From: Planctomycetota bacterium
GTDB lineage: Bacteria > Planctomycetota > UBA1135 > GCA-002686595
NCBI GenBank assembly: GCA_022447405.1
Contig: JAKVCE010000118.1
Location: 1,578 to 6,889 of the forward strand
Length of the DNA stretch: 5,312 bases
Direction: 5' to 3'
The translations under genes were made by a program, and so were the position numbers. The notes beneath the pieces were generated by a model that saw nothing but the letters and a program-made list of their open reading frames with translations, was not told where the DNA came from and did not search any database. Below are positions 1 through 4,085 of this stretch, piece after piece. The stretch's first letter is position 1. Each line of letters begins with the position of its first letter.

Positions 1-125
1 GGCATCGTCATGTCACAGGGGCCGCAGATCGGCCCATCGGGCGCGAGCTGAGCGGGGGCGTCCTCCGCGCTGCAAGCCACGGTGAGGTAGAGCGTGATGA
101 CGAGGGCGTGCCTGAGTGAGCTCAT
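1..125 (-). CDS. Putative lipoprotein, N-terminal fragment, function unknown
   Basis: Only the first 41 codons are inside the window; the gene continues past the left edge. The N-terminus MSSLRHALVITLYLTVACSA has one Arg, a hydrophobic core and a Cys at residue 18 preceded by L-T-V-A. This fits the relaxed lipobox (Thr at -3 is unusual, Ala at -1 is good), so the product is probably a lipid-anchored envelope protein. Ser follows the Cys; by E. coli rules that would favour the outer membrane. After a short Ala/Pro/Asp linker comes ICGPCDMTM (residues 33-41), a CxxC pair followed by two Met, which could be a metal or redox site. CGPC matches the thioredoxin active site but lacks the preceding Trp and sits too near the N-terminus for a thioredoxin fold. 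The start is supported by GGAG 8 nt upstream. It lies 23 nt after the EF-P paralogue and is probably the last or a later gene of the mutM operon. The family is not recognised. Confidence 0.6.
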   Translation of the reverse strand, partial: MSSLRHALVITLYLTVACSAEDAPAQLAPDGPICGPCDMTM

Positions 126-133
126 CTGTGTGT

Positions 134-137
134 CTCC
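134..137 (-). promoter_or_regulatory. Shine-Dalgarno for the lipoprotein gene
   Basis: On the minus strand GGAG lies 8 nt before the ATG at 125-123, inside the 23-nt gap after the EF-P paralogue. It is the main support for reading this short edge fragment as a real gene. Confidence 0.5.
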
Positions 138-148
138 GGTCTTCAGCT

Positions 149-721
149 TCAATCTTTGACGCGCTCCACGAAGTGCCCGTCACGAGTGTCAATGCGCACT
201 CGCTCGCCGGTGACGAGGTACGGGGGCACCTGCACCTCGACTCCGGTCTCAAGCGTCGCTGACTTGAGCTGAGCAGCTGCGGTCGCGCCCTTGATAGGCG
301 GCGTGGTCTCGGTGATCTGAAGATCCACCGTGTTCGGCAGCTCGATCCCAGCGAGCGCGCCGTCGACATACATGGCCTGAATCTCCTCGATGCCCTCGAC
401 CAAGTATCCGGACGAGTCCCCGAGCTCCTCGGGGCCGAGGTCGAACTGATCGAAGGAGACGTCATCCATGAAGTGCCAGCGCGAGCCGTCCGTGTAGAGG
501 AAGCTGCAAGGGTGTCGCTCTACCTCAACCTCCTCGAACTTGTCCCCGCTCCGGAAGGAGTCGCTCAAGACCTGACCCGTGAGCAGGTTCCTCATCTTGG
601 TCTTCCCGATCATGCTCGCGCCGCGCGCGGTCGGGCTGCTGAGCTTCACCTCGGTCACGATCACGGGCGCCCCCTTGTACTGGATGCAGACCCCGCGCTT
701 CAGGTCACTGAACTCGATCAT
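149..721 (-). CDS. efpL: Elongation factor P paralogue, EfpL/YeiP type
   Basis: The 190-residue product has the usual EF-P length and three-domain layout: KOW-like domain I about 1-64, OB-fold domain II about 65-127, OB-fold domain III about 128-190. EF-P proteins enter the ribosomal E site and rescue ribosomes stalled at polyproline. The diagnostic region is the domain I loop SPTARGA (residues 29-35). It matches E. coli EfpL (YeiP) in sequence and length, with Arg33 at the tip. Canonical EF-P carries a shorter loop with a modifiable Lys34 (E. coli) or an Arg that is rhamnosylated. ELPNTVDLQI and PPIKGATAAA in domain III also resemble EfpL. The WHFM stretch of domain II and the C-terminal DTRDGHFVERV look like ordinary EF-P. 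The ATG start is 9 nt after the mutM stop, and the Shine-Dalgarno is weak (GAGG about 13 nt upstream), so translational coupling to mutM is likely. I am sure of the EF-P family and fairly sure of the EfpL subfamily. A canonical efp is expected elsewhere in the genome. Confidence 0.88.
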   Translation of the reverse strand: MIEFSDLKRGVCIQYKGAPVIVTEVKLSSPTARGASMIGKTKMRNLLTGQVLSDSFRSGDKFEEVEVERHPCSFLYTDGSRWHFMDDVSFDQFDLGPEELGDSSGYLVEGIEEIQAMYVDGALAGIELPNTVDLQITETTPPIKGATAAAQLKSATLETGVEVQVPPYLVTGERVRIDTRDGHFVERVKD

Positions 722-730
722 GGTGGGATT

Positions 731-1570
731 CTAACCTCGCGGGGCTGGCTGGCAGCGCGTGCAGAGGTGGGTCCCGCGCTGGGCCACGACGATCTTCTTC
801 ACGAGCCGCCCGCAGGCCCTGCATGGACGGCCATCGCGCCCGTACACGAGGAACTGGTCCTGGTAGCTCCCCGGCTGCCCCTCAGGGGTCCTGTAGAAGG
901 TGTCGAAGCTCGAGCCCTCGCGCCGGATGGCCTCCTTCAGGACGGAGCGGAGCTCCTCGCGGAGCCTGTCAGCCCGAGGACCAGGGACCCTGTCCGAGCG
1001 CCGCTGCGGGTGCAGCCCCGCGGCGTGGAGCGCCTCATCCGCATAGATGTTCCCGATCCCGGCGAGGAAGCTCTGGTCGAGCAAGAGCGGCTTGAGCTGG
1101 CGCTTGCGAGAGCGGAGAGCGCCCCTGAACCACGCGCTAGAGAACTCCTCTGAGAGCGGCTCTGGCCCGATCCCAAGAAAGCGCTCGTCCGCGTCGTCTG
1201 TATAGACCATGCGACCGAACTTGCGCACGTCGAGGAAGAACAAGCTGTTCCCGTCGTCCAGGTCGATCCGCACGCGCTCATACGACCCCATGTCAGCCTC
1301 CCTCGGCTCGACGTGCAGCCTCCCGCTCATCCGCAGATGGCACAAGAGATGGCCCTTGGGCGTGTCACCCTGTTTGAGGTCAACGACGATCCACTTCGCC
1401 CTCCGCCAGACCTTCGAGACGCTCGATCCTGTGACGCGATCCCGGAAGGTCTCGGCATCGAGACCCCCAAGCGACCGCTCCCACGAGACCTCTGCGCCCG
1501 TTATTTGGCGGCCTAACAGGCCCGGTCGCACCATGCGCGCGACGGTCTCAACCTCCGGCAGCTCCGGCAT
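731..1570 (-). CDS. mutM: Formamidopyrimidine-DNA glycosylase (Fpg/MutM)
   Basis: The 279-residue product is a full-length bifunctional base-excision repair enzyme. It removes 8-oxoguanine and formamidopyrimidines from DNA and then nicks the abasic site by beta/delta-elimination. The N-terminus MPELPEVET fixes the start, because Pro2 becomes the N-terminal Schiff-base nucleophile and Glu3 the catalytic acid. It is Fpg-type, not the PEGPEI type of endonuclease VIII (Nei). Further signatures are Lys59 (RAKW), RMSGRL at 80-85 and DVRKFGR at 114-120 with the lesion-opposing Arg/Phe wedge. The helix-two-turn-helix GIGNIYADEALHAAGLHP covers 171-188. A C-terminal zinc finger has Cys250, Cys253, Cys270 and Cys273, with the DNA-phosphate-binding Arg265 in AQRGTH. 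No key residue is missing. It is the first gene of a minus-strand cluster with efpL 9 nt downstream. Its own ribosome site is poor: only a weak AGG 8-9 nt upstream. Confidence 0.97.
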   Translation of the reverse strand: MPELPEVETVARMVRPGLLGRQITGAEVSWERSLGGLDAETFRDRVTGSSVSKVWRRAKWIVVDLKQGDTPKGHLLCHLRMSGRLHVEPREADMGSYERVRIDLDDGNSLFFLDVRKFGRMVYTDDADERFLGIGPEPLSEEFSSAWFRGALRSRKRQLKPLLLDQSFLAGIGNIYADEALHAAGLHPQRRSDRVPGPRADRLREELRSVLKEAIRREGSSFDTFYRTPEGQPGSYQDQFLVYGRDGRPCRACGRLVKKIVVAQRGTHLCTRCQPAPRG

Positions 1571-1697
1571 GGAGAGAGCCTATCCAGCAGAGGAGACCTG
1601 CGCGCCGAGCGATTTCAATTCCCCCAAGAAAACTATGGGAGATGAACTTCGTAACACTCGATGCGTTCCCCTCTACATGACGAGGTCCGAGCCCAAC
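1571..1697. promoter_or_regulatory. Divergent intergenic region between mutM and the secreted-protein gene
   Basis: This 127-bp spacer separates the divergent mutM and secreted-protein starts and must hold promoter elements for both unless one is transcribed from inside its neighbour. The segment around 1612-1655 is clearly more AT-rich than the rest of the window (TTTCAATT, AAGAAAACTATGG), as expected for a promoter. I could not pick a convincing -35/-10 pair on either strand and see no strong inverted repeat. In-frame ATGs at 1635 and 1677 could lengthen the downstream protein, but would place a polar stretch ahead of its signal peptide. Confidence 0.4.
1682..1685 (+). promoter_or_regulatory. 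Possible Shine-Dalgarno deciding the start at 1698
   Basis: GAGG lies 12 nt before the ATG at 1698, slightly farther than ideal. The alternative in-frame ATG at 1677 has no purine-rich site upstream, so this supports the 1698 start together with the signal peptide. Confidence 0.35.
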
Positions 1698-2141
1698 ATG
1701 AACATCAAAACGCTCTGTAGGTGGCTGGCACTCAGCCTCACGGTCTTCATCGCCGCGCACACCCAAGCCTGGGGGGCACCTGTCATCCCAAGCGTCACGC
1801 CCAGCGTCGAAGTCGCTGAGACAGGCTGGCGCACCCGCTCCAGAGACAACATCTGCGGGCTCTCCAACCCGCGACAGGTGAACCACCCCGCGCGCCTCGA
1901 CTACAAGCAGGTGCTCAGGGCGACCCCTGAGATGAAGGACCTCGTCCGACGCAACATCAACCCGAGATCTGCGGAGGGTCAGATCCTCCGTCAGCGCGCT
2001 GTCGACCGCGTGCGCAGGGCCAGCTACTTAGTGATGCACAACCACGGCCACTGCAGCGTGTGGAAGCGCATCTCGCACCGAGACGGTCGGGCTGTGAAGA
2101 ACCTGACTGACGAGGTCATCGCCACGCTCAGCGCGGCTTGA
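1698..2141 (+). CDS. Small secreted protein, function unknown
   Basis: The 147-residue product is exported. MNIKTLCRWLALSLTVFIAA has Lys4 and Arg8 before a hydrophobic core, and signal peptidase I cleavage is likely around residues 24-27 (TQA-WGA). The mature part starts with a Pro/Val/Ser linker and then a compact charged core. The segments that look conserved are ATPEMK (75-80), SAEG followed by LRQRAVDRVRRA (91-108) and GHCSVWKRISHRDGR (117-131). Two Cys in the mature chain (53 and 119) could form a disulfide. There is no transmembrane segment after the signal, and I do not recognise any enzyme motif. The arrangement resembles short exported proteins of Myxococcota, but that is from memory and unverified. 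The start at 1698 was chosen because the signal peptide begins there and GAGG precedes it; starts at 1677 or 1635 are possible. Its 3' end overlaps the DUF983 gene on the other strand by 14 bp. It could be periplasmic or extracellular. Confidence 0.72.
   Translation: MNIKTLCRWLALSLTVFIAAHTQAWGAPVIPSVTPSVEVAETGWRTRSRDNICGLSNPRQVNHPARLDYKQVLRATPEMKDLVRRNINPRSAEGQILRQRAVDRVRRASYLVMHNHGHCSVWKRISHRDGRAVKNLTDEVIATLSAA
2128..2141. other. Tail-to-tail overlap of two convergent genes
   Basis: The last 14 bp of the plus-strand secreted-protein gene, including its TGA at 2139-2141, are also the last codons of the minus-strand DUF983 gene, including its TGA at 2130-2128. No hairpin plus T-run terminator is visible nearby on either strand, so the transcripts probably run into each other. 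Confidence 0.85.
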
Positions 2142-2499
2142 CCCAGGCCTCGCCGTTCTTGAGGTCCGTCCAGTACTCGACGGCCACCCAGAGCGCGATC
2201 ATCTTCGGATAGCTCATGATGGCGAAGGCGACGACGAGTGGGATCCCGACCATCAACCCCGTCTTCACGCTCCAGTCCGTGAAGAGGAAGAGCGCCACGC
2301 ACAAGGCCGCGGCGAGGACCTCGGTGATCACAGCAGAGAGGTACATCGCGCCAGTCATCGCGCCGTGCTCTCTGCGATAGCGGAGCTCGCAAGCTGCGCA
2401 GCTCTCCCAGAGCTTGCTGTAGGCCTCGAAGAGCTCCCCCTCACCGCACTGCGGGCAGCGCGAGGAGAGGCATCGCTTGAACACCGTGCCACGGTCCAT
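2128..2499 (-). CDS. DUF983 family zinc-ribbon membrane protein
   Basis: The 123-residue product has the DUF983 layout. A short cytoplasmic N-terminus contains a CxxC pair (Cys15, Cys18 in RCPQCGEGELF) and a second CxxC (Cys34, Cys37), together a likely zinc ribbon. Two hydrophobic helices follow, about 50-73 and 81-98, and a less hydrophobic third stretch runs 99-110. The RCP.CGEG.LF start and the two following helices are typical of the family. Its biochemical role is not established; in alphaproteobacteria it is often found near cytochrome oxidase genes, which are absent here. The ATG lies 12 nt after the namZ stop with only a weak ribosome site (GAGCGAAG), so it is probably co-transcribed with namZ and the Rieske gene. 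The stop codon is inside the end of the convergent secreted-protein gene. Family assignment is good; function is unknown. Confidence 0.8.
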   Translation of the reverse strand: MDRGTVFKRCLSSRCPQCGEGELFEAYSKLWESCAACELRYRREHGAMTGAMYLSAVITEVLAAALCVALFLFTDWSVKTGLMVGIPLVVAFAIMSYPKMIALWVAVEYWTDLKNGEAWVKPR

Positions 2500-2511
2500 G
2501 GCGTGCTTCGC

Positions 2512-3726
2512 TCAGTAGAGCAGGTGCTCTCTGCGGGCCTCTTCGAACCCTCGAAGCGCACCTGACCAGCTCGCCTCGAGCTCCTCTAGGTCCGCGCCCG
2601 CCCTCACGCGCTTCAAGAGATCCAAGCCGCCCCAGCGGATCGCGAAGGCGCGCTCTGACTTAAGCTTCAACTCATCGCCGAGCTGTCCATGCAGCTCAGA
2701 GAGGAGCGCGAGGCCGACGCGCACCGGGCGAAACACGCGCTCATCTGTGAGGACCAGGCGGACGCCCCGGACCTCGACGCCCTCTTGTCCGCCATAGAAG
2801 GGGCGGCCGACGAAGGGGAGGAAGCGGACCCCCTTGAGACCACGCGCGTTCATCGCCTCCGAGAGCTCGTGCTCATCCAAGCCTGGCGCGGCGAGCACCT
2901 CGAAGGGGGTCGTATAGCCAACACCACAGTGGATCCCCTCGAAGGACTCACCGATCGCGCCGGTGGCGAGGTAGAGGTGAGCGTTCACCGGGTGAGGGAT
3001 GTGTGGCGAAGACTGGATCCACTCCAAGCCTGTGTCCTCCCACACCATCCCGCGCTCCCAGCCGCGCATCTTGACGACCTCAAGCTCGCACTCCACTCCC
3101 TGCGCGTCGCGCCAGAATCGCCCCACCTCCCCCATCGTCATCCCGTGGGTCATGGGGAGCGGGCCCCATGAGATGAAGCTCTCCCACTCCTTCGGCATCA
3201 CCGGCCCCTCGAAGCGCAGGCCTCCGAGCGGGTTCGGCCGATCCAAGACGACCACCTTCACGTCAGCTTCACCTGCCGCGATCATCACCTCACCCAGGGT
3301 CGAGATGTAGGTGTACATGCGGGCCCCGACGTCTTGCAGGTCAAAGAGGAGGACGTCGATGCGAGCGAGGCTCTCCTTGGACGGGCGCCGCCTCGCGCCG
3401 TAGAGGCTCTCGACAGGGACGCCAGTGCGCGGATCGCGCGCGTCAGCGACGTCTTCACCAGCTGCGATGTCGCCGCGCACGCCGTGCTCCGGCCCAAAGA
3501 GCTGCACGAGCTTCACGCGCTCGTCCGCCGCCAAGCGATCGATCGTCGGCACCAGCGCGCTGTCCACCCCCGCCGGATGCGTCACGAGCCCTACCCTCAG
3601 CCCCTCTACGAGATCGATCCGATCTTCGAGCAGCACGTCTACGCCCAGCTTCACCTGTGCGGGAGCCGGGGCCGCCCCAAGCCCCAGCAGGAGCGCGGCG
3701 CAGGAGGCTAGAGCCAGACGCGACAC
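2512..3726 (-). CDS. namZ: Secreted exo-beta-N-acetylmuramidase, DUF1343/NamZ family (GH171)
   Basis: The 404-residue product belongs to DUF1343, whose founding characterised member, B. subtilis NamZ, removes terminal MurNAc from peptidoglycan fragments. A signal peptide (MSRLALASCAALLLGLGAAP...APAQ, cleavage about residue 23-24) sends it to the periplasm or outside. Family motifs in order: FGPEHGVRG (77-85), whose Glu80 is the proposed catalytic acid as I recall the family; FDLQDVGARMYTYISTLG (128-145); LDRPNPLGG (161-169) with EGP at 173-175; MTHGMTMGE (192-200); TGLEWIQSSPHIP (232-244). The C-terminal part keeps GV.L..TD followed by FRPV. The middle differs from the usual EGTN/SEGRGTT signature, reading IGESFEG then GVGYTTPFE (258-276), so this is a divergent subgroup and exact substrate is less certain. 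Translation starts at GTG, with AGGAGG 7 nt upstream, inside the end of the Rieske gene. DUF983 follows after 12 nt. No other muropeptide-recycling genes (nagZ, murQ, amiE) are in view. Confidence 0.88.
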   Translation of the reverse strand: MSRLALASCAALLLGLGAAPAPAQVKLGVDVLLEDRIDLVEGLRVGLVTHPAGVDSALVPTIDRLAADERVKLVQLFGPEHGVRGDIAAGEDVADARDPRTGVPVESLYGARRRPSKESLARIDVLLFDLQDVGARMYTYISTLGEVMIAAGEADVKVVVLDRPNPLGGLRFEGPVMPKEWESFISWGPLPMTHGMTMGEVGRFWRDAQGVECELEVVKMRGWERGMVWEDTGLEWIQSSPHIPHPVNAHLYLATGAIGESFEGIHCGVGYTTPFEVLAAPGLDEHELSEAMNARGLKGVRFLPFVGRPFYGGQEGVEVRGVRLVLTDERVFRPVRVGLALLSELHGQLGDELKLKSERAFAIRWGGLDLLKRVRAGADLEELEASWSGALRGFEEARREHLLY

Positions 3727-4058
3727 TCGTCGCCCTCCTCACGCACGCGATAGGTCACCGCCTTCGAGCAGATGTCTCCCTCTGGGCGTCCGGTGCGCGG
3801 GTCAAAGGCGTACTGATGCAAAGGACAGATCGCGAAGCGGCCGTCCTTCATCGGCCCCTCGACGATGCGGCCGCCTGCGTGCGGGCACTCTGTCGTGATG
3901 GCGTGGACCTCTCCGTCCACCCTGCACAGGAGGAACTGTGCGCCGCCTGCGAGGGGATCACCCACGTCTATGCGCCGCGCGAAGCCCTCTTCGAGCTTCG
4001 AGGTCCCGCTCACGACCACCGGTCGCCCGCGGAAGAGGTCCAAGATCCGACTCAACAT
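3708..4058 (-). CDS. Rieske [2Fe-2S] domain protein
   Basis: The 116-residue product is a single-domain Rieske ferredoxin-like protein. The cluster ligands are all present: Cys58 and His60 in CPHAGG, Cys78 and His81 in CPLHQYAFD, with 17 residues between His60 and Cys78, as usual for the family. The residue after the second His is Gln where many soluble Rieske ferredoxins have Gly. Extra Cys at 45, 97 and 112 are not cluster ligands. There is no signal peptide or membrane anchor, so a cytoplasmic electron carrier or NirD-like small subunit is likely; the partner enzyme is not in view. An in-frame ATG at 4076 would give 122 residues with GAGAGG abutting it, too close for a good ribosome site. 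The 4058 start has no Shine-Dalgarno and may be nearly leaderless. The 3' end overlaps namZ by 19 bp. A longer minus-strand open frame extends through the phosphatase gene, but it is antisense coding and not part of this protein. Confidence 0.85.
   Translation of the reverse strand: MLSRILDLFRGRPVVVSGTSKLEEGFARRIDVGDPLAGGAQFLLCRVDGEVHAITTECPHAGGRIVEGPMKDGRFAICPLHQYAFDPRTGRPEGDICSKAVTYRVREEGDECRVWL
3734..3739 (-). promoter_or_regulatory. Strong Shine-Dalgarno for namZ inside the Rieske gene
   Basis: On the minus strand AGGAGG (within GAGGAGGG) lies 7 nt before the GTG at 3726-3724. It is the best ribosome-binding site in the window. It settles the non-ATG start of namZ and shows that the signal is built into the last codons of the upstream Rieske gene. 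Confidence 0.75.
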
Positions 4059-4065
4059 CGCCCGC

Positions 4066-4077
4066 GATGCTAGCATC
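4066..4077. promoter_or_regulatory. Perfect 12-bp palindrome, possible two-way extended -10 promoter
   Basis: GATGCTAGCATC is a perfect palindrome in the 27-bp gap between the divergent Rieske (4058) and phosphatase (4086) ATGs. Each strand reads TG-C-TAGCAT, an extended -10 element keeping the T, A and final T of TATAAT. The plus hexamer is 4071-4076 and the minus hexamer 4072-4067. The hexamers end 9 and 8 nt before the two ATGs, so standard start-site spacing gives leaders of only 2-3 nt. No convincing -35 was found on either strand. It may instead be an operator or chance. Confidence 0.4.
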
Positions 4078-4085
4078 CTCTCGCC

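Noticed and set aside
1..125. Thioredoxin-like active site in the edge fragment (CGPC)
   Set aside because: There is no Trp before the motif, and it begins only 16 residues after the lipidated Cys, too early for the strand and helix order of a thioredoxin fold.
13..465. Minus-strand open frame of 150 codons in another frame across efpL and the lipoprotein
   Set aside because: Ser/Arg/Pro-rich translation overlapping the clear EF-P paralogue; no motif or ribosome site supports it.
473..1153. Plus-strand open frame of 226 codons across efpL and mutM
   Set aside because: It is antisense to two confidently identified genes and has biased composition without motifs; a GC-driven shadow.
731..1570. 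Assignment of the glycosylase as endonuclease VIII (Nei)
   Set aside because: The N-terminus is PELPEVET and not PEGPEI, and the RMSGRL and DVRKFGR motifs are of Fpg/MutM type.
1209..1697. In-frame upstream extension of the secreted-protein gene
   Set aside because: Most of it is antisense to mutM, and it would bury the signal peptide about 160 residues inside the protein. The start at 1698 is far better supported.
2142..2210. Possible Rho-independent terminator after the secreted-protein gene
   Set aside because: No stable hairpin followed by a T-run could be found; the region is coding for DUF983 on the other strand.
2689..3171. Plus-strand open frame of 160 codons inside namZ
   Set aside because: Antisense to namZ motifs in the same bases, with no recognisable domain.
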